From contig NZ_AP023247.1 of the NCBI RefSeq assembly GCF_016756535.1, positions 2,480,501-2,544,500 of the forward strand: a stretch of DNA of 64,000 bases, in the 5' to 3' direction. The translations under genes and the position numbers were made by a program. The stretch comes from Mesorhizobium sp. 131-2-1 (GTDB lineage Bacteria > Pseudomonadota > Alphaproteobacteria > Rhizobiales > Rhizobiaceae). Within the stretch, counting starts at the first letter, position 1. Every line of letters starts with the position of its first letter. The notes beneath the pieces are model-generated. The model saw only the letters and a list, made by a program, of their open reading frames with translations. It was not told the DNA's origin and searched no databases. Of the stretch, positions 42,725-53,600 are shown one piece after another.

Positions 42725-42744
42725 CCCGCCATCGCGATGGCGGG
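42725..42744. repeat. perfect 20-bp palindrome after tssH
   Basis: The sequence is CCCGCCATCG followed directly by its exact reverse complement. It can fold into an 8-bp stem with a CGCG loop and lies 86 bases after the tssH stop. No T tract follows, so it is a weak terminator candidate and may instead be a dispersed intergenic palindrome. Confidence 0.5.
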
Positions 42745-42886
42745 ATGACCAGCGGCGTGTAGGCTACGGCGCCGCGCAGCATCATGCGTCTTCCTTCACC
42801 CGCCCGTGGCACGCTACATAGACGATGCTGGTCTGAAACGGCGGCTTTGCTTTCGGCCGGGCGGTTCAGGAACAAGGGTCTGCGGC

Positions 42887-44380
42887 ATGACGGCATCGGC
42901 GAAAGATCTATCCTTGCGCGTTCCCATCGACGGCCGGCACCGCAAGATGCTGATCGATGGAAAGTGGCGCGACGCGGCGGGCGGCCGCAGCTTCGAGACA
43001 CGCAACCCCGCCACAGGCGTGGTGATCGGCACCGTGCCGCGATCCGACGCCGGGGACATCGACCTCGCCGTCGCCGCCGCCCGCCGCGCCTTCGAGGGAC
43101 CATGGAGCCGGTTCAAGCCGTACGAGCGCCAGCTTCTGCTGCTCAAGATCGCCGATCTGATGGAGCGCCATTGGGAAGAGATCGCGCTTTCCGATACGAC
43201 CGACATGGGCATGCCGATCACGCGCACGCGGGCCAACAAGAACCGCGTGCTTGGCATGCTGCGCTTCTATGCCGGCATGGCCGCCTCCATTCACGGGCAG
43301 ACGATCGGCAACTCGCTGCCCGGCGAGATCGTCTCCTACACCCGCAAGGAGCCGGTCGGCGTCGTCGGCGCGATCATTCCCTGGAACGCGCCCGCCGCCG
43401 CCTCGATCTGGAAAATCGGCCCGGCGCTCGCCACCGGCTGCACCATCGTGCTGAAACCCTCGGAAGAGGCGCCGCTGACGCCGCTGCTGATCGCCGAGAT
43501 CATGCTGGAAGCGGGTGTGCCGGAGGGCGTCGTCAACGTCGTCACCGGCACCGGCGCCGAGGCCGGCGCGCCGCTGGCCGCCCATATGGATGTCGACAAG
43601 GTGGTCTTCACCGGCTCGACAGCGACCGGCCAAAGCATCCTGCGCGCCTCGGCCTCCAACATGAAGCGCGTTTCGCTGGAGCTTGGCGGCAAGTCGCCGG
43701 TGATCGTCTGCGCCGACGCCGATATCGAGCGCGCCGTGCCGGTGGCGGCGATGTCGGTTTTCGCCAATTCCGGCCAGATCTGCATCGCCGGCTCGCGGCT
43801 GTTCGTCGAGCGGCCGATCTACGAGGAGTTCGTCGAGCGGGTCGCCGCCCATGCGGCAACGCTCAGGATCGGCGACGGCGCCGATCCCGCGACCGAGATC
43901 GGGCCGCTGATCTCTCCCCGGCAGCTCGAGCGCGTCACCGGCTTTGTCGCGGACGGTACGCGCGAAGGCGCCAGGCTCGTCACCGGCGGCACGCGCATCA
44001 CCGAAGGCGTGCTTGCTTCGGGCAACTTCATCACGCCGGGCGTGTTTGCCGGGGTGACCGATGACATGCGCATCGCCAGGGAGGAGATTTTCGGCCCGAT
44101 CATCTCGGCGCTGCCGTTCGACACGCTGGACGAGGCTGTGCGGCGCGGCAACGATACGCCCTACGGGCTCGCCGCCGGCGTGTTCACGCGCGATGTCGGC
44201 AAGGCGCATCAGCTCGCCAACCGGCTCCGCGCCGGTTCTGTCTGGGTCAACACCTATCACGCTATCGACCCCGCGGTGCCGTTCGGCGGCTACAAGATGA
44301 GCGGCTACGGGCGCGAAGGCGGCACCGAGCATCTCGACGAATATCTGAACACCAAGGGCGTCTGGATCAGGACCGACTGA
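42887..44380 (+). CDS. NAD(P)-dependent aldehyde dehydrogenase
   Basis: A 497-residue ALDH-superfamily enzyme. The start at 42887 follows AAGGG; upstream in-frame Met codons lack a site. Visible elements are the NAD-binding region IIPWNAP...KPSEEAPLTP, FTGSTATG, general-base Glu in LELGGKSP (about 265) and nucleophile Cys299 in NSGQICIAGSR. The C-terminal PFGGYKMSGYGREGG is also typical. It would oxidise an aldehyde to an acid in the cytoplasm, but the substrate cannot be assigned (betaine aldehyde, aminobutyraldehyde and others share these motifs). It stands alone between the T6SS and type I secretion loci, convergent with the HlyD gene. Confidence 0.92.
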   Translation: MTASAKDLSLRVPIDGRHRKMLIDGKWRDAAGGRSFETRNPATGVVIGTVPRSDAGDIDLAVAAARRAFEGPWSRFKPYERQLLLLKIADLMERHWEEIALSDTTDMGMPITRTRANKNRVLGMLRFYAGMAASIHGQTIGNSLPGEIVSYTRKEPVGVVGAIIPWNAPAAASIWKIGPALATGCTIVLKPSEEAPLTPLLIAEIMLEAGVPEGVVNVVTGTGAEAGAPLAAHMDVDKVVFTGSTATGQSILRASASNMKRVSLELGGKSPVIVCADADIERAVPVAAMSVFANSGQICIAGSRLFVERPIYEEFVERVAAHAATLRIGDGADPATEIGPLISPRQLERVTGFVADGTREGARLVTGGTRITEGVLASGNFITPGVFAGVTDDMRIAREEIFGPIISALPFDTLDEAVRRGNDTPYGLAAGVFTRDVGKAHQLANRLRAGSVWVNTYHAIDPAVPFGGYKMSGYGREGGTEHLDEYLNTKGVWIRTD

Positions 44381-44392
44381 GCGCCGGGGCGG

Positions 44393-45730
44393 CTATTTCT
44401 GCCGGAAGGCGGAATGGAACGATGTCACCAGCGGGCCGAGGATGTAGTCGAGCGCGGTGCGCTCCTCGGTGACGATCATCACCGAGGCCGGCATGCCCGG
44501 ATAGAGCGATATCTGAGGGGCGGCTGCCAGCTCGGCCGGATCGACCCTGATGTCGGCGACATAGTAGGGAAGGCCTGTCTTGCTGTCAGTGATGCGGTCA
44601 GCCGAAATGCGGGTGACGTGTCCGTGGATGATCGGTATCGAGCGCTGCTTGTAGGAGGTGAAGCGGACTTCGGCCGTCATGTCGGATCTGAGGCTCGATA
44701 TGTCCTCGACACGGACCTGCGCCTGGACGATCAGCGAATTCTCAGTCGGCACGATATCGAGGATGGTCTGGCCCGGAGAGACGATCGCGCCGGTCGAGAA
44801 GACGCTGAGGTCCATCACCTGGCCGTCATAAGGCGCGCGCACCTCGGCGCGGTCCATGGCGGCCTGGGCCGCGAACATCTTTGGCACGAGATCGGCAAGG
44901 CTGGACTGGGTGTCGATCAGCATCGCCGAGAGCTTGGCCCGGCGTTCGTTGGTCAACTGGGCGATCTGGCTCTCGAGCTCCGCCTTGGTTTGCCGGCTGC
45001 CGGCGATGGCGCCTAGGTTCTCGTCGATCAGGCCCTGCAGGTCCGAGGCGGAGCGCTCGAGCTCGAGGATGCGCGGGCGGGTCGTCAGTCCAGCCTTTAG
45101 CAGCTTCGACAGGCTCGCCTTCTCGTCGACGGTCGATTGCAACTGGGCGCGATAGGAATCGACGCGGGCCTGCTTGCCTTCGATCTGCTCGCCGAGCTCG
45201 GCAATCCGCTTCTCGAGGATCTGCCTGGCGCCAGCCATTGACGCGCGCTGGCTTTCCAGATCGGCGACCTGATTGGCCATCGCGTCCTTGAGGTAGGTCT
45301 CGTGCTCGCCTGTGATATCCTTCGGGAAAGCGACCTCCTGGTTGCCGTTCAGCTCGGCCCGGATCCTGGCATCGGTGGCGCGCAACAGCGCGTATTGCTG
45401 GGCATAGAGATTGAACTCGGAGCGCAGCCTGGTGTCGTCGAGCAGCAGCAGGATCTGGCCCTTCTGGACGATATCGCCGTCCTTGACGCGGATCTCCTTC
45501 ACCGTTCCGCCGTCGAAGTGCTGGAGGCTCTTGCGGTTGCCTTCCACCTTGACGACCGCATCGGCGAGCACGGCGCCGTTCAGCGGGGCAAAGGCGGCCC
45601 AGCCGCCGAAGACGCCGAAGAAGGCGAGGATGATCAACAGGCCGATCAGGACCGGCACCCGGATCGAATCCGGGGCCGGGATGCCGGCTTCGCCGGGCAG
45701 GCTGCGATAGATGAGGGCGCTGTCGCTCAA
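44393..45730 (-). CDS. HlyD-family type I secretion membrane-fusion protein
   Basis: A 445-residue protein with one N-terminal membrane helix (about 26-47, VLIGLLIILAFFGVFGGWAAF). The lipoyl/barrel-sandwich start follows (VVKVEGNRKSLQHFDGGTVKEIRVKDGDIVQKGQ), then a long coiled-coil hairpin (about 95-285). The C-terminus has VRAPYDGQVMDLSVFSTGAIVSPGQTILDIVP and the closing beta domain. It belongs to the PrtE/PrsE branch. The start is TTG at 45730 with GAAGGGAGAG upstream. It follows the ABC exporter gene by 19 bases and would link it to TolC for export of the adjacent adhesin. Confidence 0.92.
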   Translation of the reverse strand: MSDSALIYRSLPGEAGIPAPDSIRVPVLIGLLIILAFFGVFGGWAAFAPLNGAVLADAVVKVEGNRKSLQHFDGGTVKEIRVKDGDIVQKGQILLLLDDTRLRSEFNLYAQQYALLRATDARIRAELNGNQEVAFPKDITGEHETYLKDAMANQVADLESQRASMAGARQILEKRIAELGEQIEGKQARVDSYRAQLQSTVDEKASLSKLLKAGLTTRPRILELERSASDLQGLIDENLGAIAGSRQTKAELESQIAQLTNERRAKLSAMLIDTQSSLADLVPKMFAAQAAMDRAEVRAPYDGQVMDLSVFSTGAIVSPGQTILDIVPTENSLIVQAQVRVEDISSLRSDMTAEVRFTSYKQRSIPIIHGHVTRISADRITDSKTGLPYYVADIRVDPAELAAAPQISLYPGMPASVMIVTEERTALDYILGPLVTSFHSAFRQK

Positions 45731-45749
45731 ACGTCTCTCCCTTCACCGC

Positions 45750-47450
45750 TCATTGGGTTGCCACCGCTCTTGGAGCCTGGCGCTGATTGAGCAGCGCCAC
45801 GATTTCGTTCCTCATGCCGAAGGCTTCGACGGCGCCATCGCGCAACAAGAGGATCTTGTCGACATTGGCGAGCGTCGAGGGGCGGTGCGAGACGATGATG
45901 ACTGTGCTGCCGCGGCGCTTGAGCTCGATCGCGCAGTCGCTGAGCGCGCGGTCGCCGTCGGCGTCGAGGTTGGAGCTAGGCTCGTCGAGGATGATCAGGT
46001 TCGGCGTGCCGAACACCGCCCGGGCAAGGGCGATGCGCTGGCGATAGCCGCCCGACAGCACCGCACCGCCTTCGCCGATCTGCGTCTCGTAGCCCTGCGG
46101 CAGGCGGATGATCATGTCGTGCACGCCGGCGAGCCGCGCGGCCTCGATAACCTCCTGGTCCACATTGGTCTTGAAGCGGCCGATGTTGGCGGCGACCGTG
46201 TCGGCGAAAAGCTCGATATCCTGCGGCAGGTAGCCGATGTGGTCGCCCAGCGCGTCGCGGCCCCAGTGCGACATGTCGGCCCCATCGAGCCTCACCGTGC
46301 CGCGGCTGGGCTGCATGATGCCGGCAAGGTGCCTGGCCAGCGTCGACTTGCCGGCGCCTGAAGGGCCGACGATGCCCAGTGCCTCACCCGCCTCGAGCCG
46401 GAACGACACGTCGCGCAGCAGCACCTTCTGCTGGTTCGGAATGGCGAAACTCACCTGCTCGACCGAGATCCTGCCGGTGGGCTTCGGCAGGTTGAAAGAC
46501 CGTTCGTTTTGCCCGCCGCCATCGACCAGCTTGCGAACCCTCGCAAGTGCGGCGCGCGCCAGGATCAGGCTGCGCCACAGGCCGACGATCTGCTCGACCG
46601 GCTGCAGGCCGCGGCCGAGCAGGAGGCTGGCGGCGAACATCGAGCCGGCTGTGGTCTGACGCTCGATCACCAGATAGGCGCCGAGGCCGAGGATGAGCGA
46701 CTGCATGGTCAGGCGAAGGAAGCGGATCAGGCCAGACATCAGCGCGGCGCGGTCGCTGGCTTGCGCCTGGCGCAAGAGCGCAAGGTTGCGGTCGCGGCCC
46801 CAGCGGCGGATGAGGCCGTCGATCATACCCATGGCGCGAACGACTTCCGAATTCCGGAGGCTCATCTCGGTGAAATTGTAGTTGGCTGTCGCGATGTCGT
46901 TGGCCTGCTTCAGCGGCGTGCGCACCAGATATTCGTTGATCACCGCCATGGCGATGAGCAGAACCGCGGAGCCGAGCGCGAAGAAGCCCAGCCAGGGGTG
47001 CAGCAGGAAGATGATGGCGATGTAGATCGGCGACCAGGGCAGGTCGAACAGTGCGTGGATGCCGCTGCCGGTGATGACCTGGCGGAACGTGTCGAAGTCG
47101 CGGATCGGCTGGCTCTGCGAGGCGCCCTGCGACGGTGTTTCGACCGACGCTGCCAGGATCCTGGCCGAAAGCAGCCGATCGAGGCGAGCGCTGGCGCGGG
47201 TCAGGATCCAGGCGCGCACAAGGTCGAGGCCGGCCAGCGCGAGGAAGGCCGCCAGCAGCACCAGTGTCAGCATAACCAGCGTGGTCTGGCTGCCGCTGGT
47301 GACCACCCGGTCGTAGATCTGCAACATATAGAGCGGGGAGGCGAGGTAGAGCAGATTGATCGCCAGGCTGAAGGCGGCCGCGACCAGGAAATAGCGGCGG
47401 CACGCCCGAAGCGCGTCCTTCACGATCTGCGATTTGTTGTCGATGCCCAA
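45750..47450 (-). CDS. type I secretion ABC exporter (PrtD-like permease/ATPase)
   Basis: A 566-residue half-transporter. The N-terminal membrane domain (helices from residue 20; SPLYMLQIYDRVVTSGSQTTL is typical of PrtD/HlyB-type exporters) has no C39 peptidase domain, in keeping with the PrtD subgroup. The ATPase domain has Walker A GPSGAGKS (about 361), signature LSGGYRQR instead of the usual LSGGQ, and Walker B LIILDEP. The frame opens at TTG (47450) with GGGG upstream. With the HlyD gene and the repeat adhesin it forms a compact secretion locus. Confidence 0.93.
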   Translation of the reverse strand: MGIDNKSQIVKDALRACRRYFLVAAAFSLAINLLYLASPLYMLQIYDRVVTSGSQTTLVMLTLVLLAAFLALAGLDLVRAWILTRASARLDRLLSARILAASVETPSQGASQSQPIRDFDTFRQVITGSGIHALFDLPWSPIYIAIIFLLHPWLGFFALGSAVLLIAMAVINEYLVRTPLKQANDIATANYNFTEMSLRNSEVVRAMGMIDGLIRRWGRDRNLALLRQAQASDRAALMSGLIRFLRLTMQSLILGLGAYLVIERQTTAGSMFAASLLLGRGLQPVEQIVGLWRSLILARAALARVRKLVDGGGQNERSFNLPKPTGRISVEQVSFAIPNQQKVLLRDVSFRLEAGEALGIVGPSGAGKSTLARHLAGIMQPSRGTVRLDGADMSHWGRDALGDHIGYLPQDIELFADTVAANIGRFKTNVDQEVIEAARLAGVHDMIIRLPQGYETQIGEGGAVLSGGYRQRIALARAVFGTPNLIILDEPSSNLDADGDRALSDCAIELKRRGSTVIIVSHRPSTLANVDKILLLRDGAVEAFGMRNEIVALLNQRQAPRAVATQ

Positions 47451-47592
47451 AATGCCCCAGCGGAGAACCGCCCCCTGTCCAACTGTGTGCCCGAAACCGA
47501 TACTACTCCTGATCGACCGGCCGGCCCACGCGGCCCCTTCCTATTCCTGCCGTAACCTTAATTCGTAAGCTGAATCAGATAACGGCAAGATG

Positions 47593-47624
47593 AGCTGAGC
47601 CGCGCATGTCCGCGCGGCTCAGCT
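47593..47624 (-). terminator. strong hairpin downstream of the adhesin gene
   Basis: Perfect 13-bp arms (AGCTGAGCCGCGC at 47593-47605 and its complement at 47612-47624) enclose a 6-base loop, starting 8 bases after the adhesin stop. The tail on the minus strand has few T residues (CATCTTGCC), so termination may be imperfect. It separates the adhesin from the exporter genes downstream. Confidence 0.65.
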
Positions 47625-47631
47625 GCTTGTT

Positions 47632-50600
47632 TCACACGACAAAGTCGCTCAAGTGAACCACCGTCCTGCCGGCGCCGTCGTCGGCAAGGGCGAAGCTGTT
47701 CGCATCGTAGACGCCAAGCAGATGGAGCGTGGCGTTGTGTGTGCCGTCGGTGACGGTCAGCGTCCCTCCGCTCCCGTCCTGGTCCACCTGGTAGGCGGCG
47801 GACGTTCCGGCGCCGAACGAGATATCGCCGAGGTCGATCTTGTCGTCGCTGGTCATGCCGCCGATCTTGCCGCTGAAGTCGAAGGAATCGTCCAGCCGCA
47901 AGATACCGGCGGCATCCGTGGCGAAGGTGACGTTGATGGACGAGGCCTCGCCGAACTCCAGCTGTGACAGGTTGCCGATGGTGGCGCTGCCGCTGCCGGT
48001 GACCTGGCCGTCGATGGTGACATTGCCGCCATTGGCCCAGATCAGCCCGGAATTGGCGAGCGCGCCGGTGATCATCAGGCCGCCCGAGCCCGTCGCTTCC
48101 AACGTGCCGGAGTTGACGGTGACGTTGTCGCCCGTGTCGATGACCAGCGCCTGGGTCCCGGTGGCAGCGATCGTGCCCTGGTTGTTCAGCGACAGTGAGC
48201 CGCCTCCCAACTGGCCGGCGCCGGAGATGGTGTTGTCGACATTGGTCAGGGTGACATCGGTGGCCGTGCCGGAGATCACGTTCCCGACACTGTCGGAGAG
48301 CACGATCTGTCCGCCGCCCTGCAGCGTTATGCCGTGCTGGATGAGCTGCAGGAGCGTATCGCCGCCGGTAGAGTCGAGCGAGATGAGGCCGGAGTTGTTG
48401 ATCGTGCCGCTCAGCGGCAGCAAGGCGCCGTCGCTGATCGTCATGGTTCCGGCATTGTTGACCACCGGCGTCTGGTCGAAGACGAAATTGCCGTCGGTGA
48501 GCGCGCTGGAGTGGACGCCGTCAAGCATGATCGACTGGCCGTCGCCAAGCGCGATCACCGCGTTGCCGTTGGCGTCGTCAGCCATATGCGCCTGGACATC
48601 GGCGAAGCTCTGGAAGCCGGAATAGCCGATCAGGTCGATCTGGTCCGCGGCCGCGTCGAAGCTGTGCACGGTGTCGTTGCCGATCGGCTGCGAGAAGACG
48701 AAGAGATCGTTGCCGCTGGAGCCGGTCAGCACGTCGTCGCCCGACCAGGCGAAGATCGGCGAGCCGGGTGCATAGGCTTCGACATTGTCGGCGACCGAGG
48801 CGCTTCCCGTCGTGCCGTCGGCGTTGGTCCAGGTCATTGAGATGTCGAGCACCATGGCCCCTGCGAAGTCGGCTGGGGTGGTGACCGTCAGCGAATGCAC
48901 ATCGTTGGTCTGAATTGTCCACGTGCCGTCGCTGTTGTGCGTTGCGCCATCGACGGTCCAGCCAGCTGGAATCGCTGCGACTGTCACCGACACTGGCAAG
49001 TGGCTTCCGGTGGGATCGGCCAACGCCAGATTGATAGGCTCGCCTGCGATGCCGGCCGGCTTTGCTACACTTATGGTGATGGAATGGGAAACACTGGCGT
49101 TCGTGCCGTCACTTACTGTGACATTGACAACTCGCGGTGTCTGATCATGTGATCCAGTTTTGGTGTCTGCATATTGAAGTCCCTGGAGAATGGTTTGGTA
49201 GGTGGCGACTGTTGCCGCTCCACTGACTGACAGGACGCCCGTAGACGTATCATAGTTTACCGTCAGACCAGCGGCTGTCGCGGCAGAACTTGCGCTTAGC
49301 GTTAGGGACAAGAACTCTTTCGGGTTGCCGACTGCGTCATCCGGCCGGTTCGTCAATGTAGCCGTCAATGACGTCAACGTCGTGGAATCCGCATCCGAGA
49401 TGGTCGCTGATCCTGCTATGGACGAAGGCGTGGTCTGTGAAGGGTAGCTGGCTGTCGCGTCGTTTCCGGCGCCGGGTCCATTGAGGTCCACAACCGGAGC
49501 CTGTCCTCCGCCGGTCACGCTGATCGTCGCCGTCGCCGTGGCGGTGTCGGTGCCTCCGTCTCCGTCCACCAGCGTATAGGTGACCGTCTTGGTCGTGGTG
49601 GCGCTGGTCGCGTTCGAATAGAGGATGTGGTCGGCAAGTGCCTGCGTCGCCGCCTGGGTGGCATTGGCATTGAGGGTGACGACCAGGTTCGTTCCGTTGG
49701 TGCCGCCACTGAACGTTCCAATGATGGTACCGCCATAGGTCACGTTGCTGCCGCTGACGCCGATCTGGCCAGCTGCGACGCCCTGGTTCTGGATCGTCAA
49801 CTGGTCGGCTGATGTGCCGTTGGACGTAAAGGCAACGGTCAGCGAGCCACCGTTGAAGTCGGGCGAGTCCACGTCCGTCACAGTTGCCGAAGGAGCGATG
49901 GCGGCGGCGGCGGATCCGACCGTATAGTTGATGCTGGTGGATGTTCCTGCCGACGCGCTATCGAGATCTAGCACCGGCGCGTCGTTGACCGCGGTGACGT
50001 GGATGGTCGAGGTCGCCGTGTTGCTGTTGGCCGAACCGTCGTTCACCACGACCGTTATGCTGCGGTCCGTCGTGCTCGGATTGTCGCCCGAGTTGCTGAA
50101 CACGATCTGATGCAGCGCCGTCTGGTAGGCGGCAAGCGTCGCCGAGCCAGTGAGCGTCAGCACGCCGGTGCCAGAGTTGTAGCTGGACGCCGTGATGCCG
50201 GCGGGCAGACCGCCATTGACGGCCAGGAGGTCGCTGGCCTGCGCATTGGTCAGCGTGATCGTGGCCGACGTGGCGTTGGTGTTGTCGAGGTCGCTGATGC
50301 TGACGTCGGTATCGGCAATCGCGACCGCAGAACCGTTCTCGGTGAAGGTCGCCTGGTAGTCGGCCCCGGTCTTCAGGCTCGAGTTGTTGGCATCAAGATC
50401 CAGCACCGGCGCGTCGTTGGTGCCGGTGATGGTGATGGCCACCGTCTGGGTGTCGGTGCCGGTGTGGCCGTCGTCGGCCTTGACCGTGTAGGTGAGCGTC
50501 AGTGTCTCGCCGGCGGCCAGGAAGTCGAAGGCCTGCGGCGTCGAGTTGAACGACCAGCCGAGGTTGCCGGCATCGCCCGGATTGGCGGCGATCGAGGGCG

Positions 50601-53600
50601 GCGAGACCGTCAGCATGCCGATGACGTCGGCCTGGGCCAGGCTGCCGGTGACGCCGGACAGCGCCACGGAGTCCACCGTCGGCGTCACCGTGTCGGAGAG
50701 GTCGGCGTCGTTGACCGTCAGCGTGCCGCTGGTGCTCAGCGGCAGGTTGGTCTCATTGAGGCCGGCCGCCGCGCTGTCGGCGGCGCCGACGCTGATGTCG
50801 GGGGCGTCGTTGGTGCCGGTGATGGTGATGGCCACCGTCTGGGTGTCGGTGCCGGTGTGGCCGTCGTCGGCCTTGACCGTGTAGGTCAGCGTCAGTGTCT
50901 CGCCGGCGGCCAGGAAGTCGAAGGCCTGCGGCGTCGAGTTGAACGACCAGCCGAGGTTGCCGGCATCGCCCGGATTGGCGGCGATCGAGGGCGGCGAGAC
51001 CGTCAGCATGCCGATGACGTCGGCCTGGGCCAGGCTGCCGGTGACGCCGGACAGCGCCACGGAGTCCACCGTCGGCGTCACCGTGTCGGAGAGGTCGGCG
51101 TCGTTGACCGTCAGCGTGCCGCTGGTGCTCAGCGGCAGGTTGGTCTCATTGAGGCCGGCCGCCGCGCTGTCGGCGGCGCCGACGCTGATGTCGGGGGCGT
51201 CGTTGGTGCCGGTGATGGTGATGGCCACCGTCTGGGTGTCGGTGCCGGTGTGGCCGTCGTCGGCCTTGACCGTGTAGGTCAGCGTCAGTGTCTCGCCGGC
51301 GGCCAGGAAGTCGAAGGCCTGCGGCGTCGAGTTGAACGACCAGCCGAGGTTGCCGGCATCGCCCGGATTGGCGGCGATCGAGGGCGGCGAGACCGTCAGC
51401 ATGCCGATGACGTCGGCCTGGGCCAGGCTGCCGGTGACGCCGGACAGCGCCACGGAGTCCACCGTCGGCGTCACCGTGTCGGAGAGGTCGGCGTCGTTGA
51501 CCGTCAGCGTGCCGCTGGTGCTCAGCGGCAGGTTGGTCTCATTGAGGCCGGCCGCCGCGCTGTCGGCGGCGCCGACGCTGATGTCGGGGGCGTCGTTGGT
51601 GCCGGTGATGGTGATGGCCACCGTCTGGGTGTCGGTGCCGGTGTGGCCGTCGTCGGCCTTGACCGTGTAGGTCAGCGTCAGTGTCTCGCCGGCGGCCAGG
51701 AAGTCGAAGGCCTGCGGCGTCGAGTTGAACGACCAGCCGAGGTTGCCGGCATCGCCCGGATTGGCGGCGATCGAGGGCGGCGAGACCGTCAGCATGCCGA
51801 TGACGTCGGCCTGGGCCAGGCTGCCGGTGACGCCGGACAGCGCCACGGAGTCCACCGTCGGCGTCACCGTGTCGGAGAGGTCGGCGTCGTTGACCGTCAG
51901 CGTGCCGCTGGTGCTCAGCGGCAGGTTGGTCTCATTGAGGCCGGCCGCCGCGCTGTCGGCGGCGCCGACGCTGATGTCGGGGGCGTCGTTGGTGCCGGTG
52001 ATGGTGATGGCCACCGTCTGGGTGTCGGTGCCGGTGTGGCCGTCGTCGGCCTTGACCGTGTAGGTCAGCGTCAGTGTCTCGCCGGCGGCCAGGAAGTCGA
52101 AGGCCTGCGGCGTCGAGTTGAACGACCAGCCGAGGTTGCCGGCATCGCCCGGATTGGCGGCGATCGAGGGCGGCGAGACCGTCAGCATGCCGATGACGTC
52201 GGCCTGGGCCAGGCTGCCGGTGACGCCGGACAGCGCCACGGAGTCCACCGTCGGCGTCACCGTGTCGGAGAGGTCGGCGTCGTTGACCGTCAGCGTGCCG
52301 CTGGTGCTCAGCGGCAGGTTGGTCTCATTGAGGCCGGCCGCCGCGCTGTCGGCGGCGCCGACGCTGATGTCGGGGGCGTCGTTGGTGCCGGTGATGGTGA
52401 TGGCCACCGTCTGGGTGTCGGTGCCGGTGTGGCCGTCGTCGGCCTTGACCGTGTAGGTCAGCGTCAGTGTCTCGCCGGCGGCCAGGAAGTCGAAGGCCTG
52501 CGGCGTCGAGTTGAACGACCAGCCGAGGTTGCCGGCATCGCCCGGATTGGCGGCGATCGAGGGCGGCGAGACCGTCAGCATGCCGATGACGTCGGCCTGG
52601 GCCAGGCTGCCGGTGACGCCGGACAGCGCCACGGAGTCCACCGTCGGCGTCACCGTGTCGGAGAGGTCGGCGTCGTTGACCGTCAGCGTGCCGCTGGTGC
52701 TCAGCGGCAGGTTGGTCTCATTGAGGCCGGCCGCCGCGCTGTCGGCGGCGCCGACGCTGATGTCGGGGGCGTCGTTGGTGCCGGTGATGGTGATGGCCAC
52801 CGTCTGGGTGTCGGTGCCGGTGTGGCCGTCGTCGGCCTTGACCGTGTAGGTCAGCGTCAGTGTCTCGCCGGCGGCCAGGAAGTCGAAGGCCTGCGGCGTC
52901 GAGTTGAACGACCAGCCGAGGTTGCCGGCATCGCCCGGATTGGCGGCGATCGAGGGCGGCGAGACCGTCAGCATGCCGATGACGTCGGCCTGGGCCAGGC
53001 TGCCGGTGACGCCGGACAGCGCCACGGAGTCCACCGTCGGCGTCACCGTGTCGGAGAGGTCGGCGTCGTTGACCGTCAGCGTGCCGCTGGTGCTCAGCGG
53101 CAGGTTGGTCTCATTGAGGCCGGCCGCCGCGCTGTCGGCGGCGCCGACGCTGATGTCGGGGGCGTCGTTGGTGCCGGTGATGGTGATGGCCACCGTCTGG
53201 GTGTCGGTGCCGGTGTGGCCGTCGTCGGCCTTGACCGTGTAGGTCAGCGTCAGTGTCTCGCCGGCGGCCAGGAAGTCGAAGGCCTGCGGCGTCGAGTTGA
53301 ACGACCAGCTCAGATTGTGGCTATCGGTCGGATTGGCCGCAAGTGGGCCCGGCGCGACCGTCAGCATGCCAAGCAAGGTGGCATTGCTCAGGCCCCCGGT
53401 GGGGCCGACGGGCGACACCAAGGTCACGCTCGGGGTCACCGTATCGGAGAGATCGGCATCGTTCACCGTCAAGGTGCCGTTCGCCGACAGGGGCGAATTG
53501 GTCTCGTTCAATCCAGCGGCGGCGCTGTCTGTCGTCACCAGATGGATGTCCGGCGCATCGTTGGTGCCGGTGATGGTGACCGTCACCGTCTGGGTGTCGG

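Noticed and set aside
50411..53308. Regular repeats as a CRISPR array
   Set aside because: The repeat unit is 393 bp, contiguous, without unique spacers, in frame within a VCBS adhesin.
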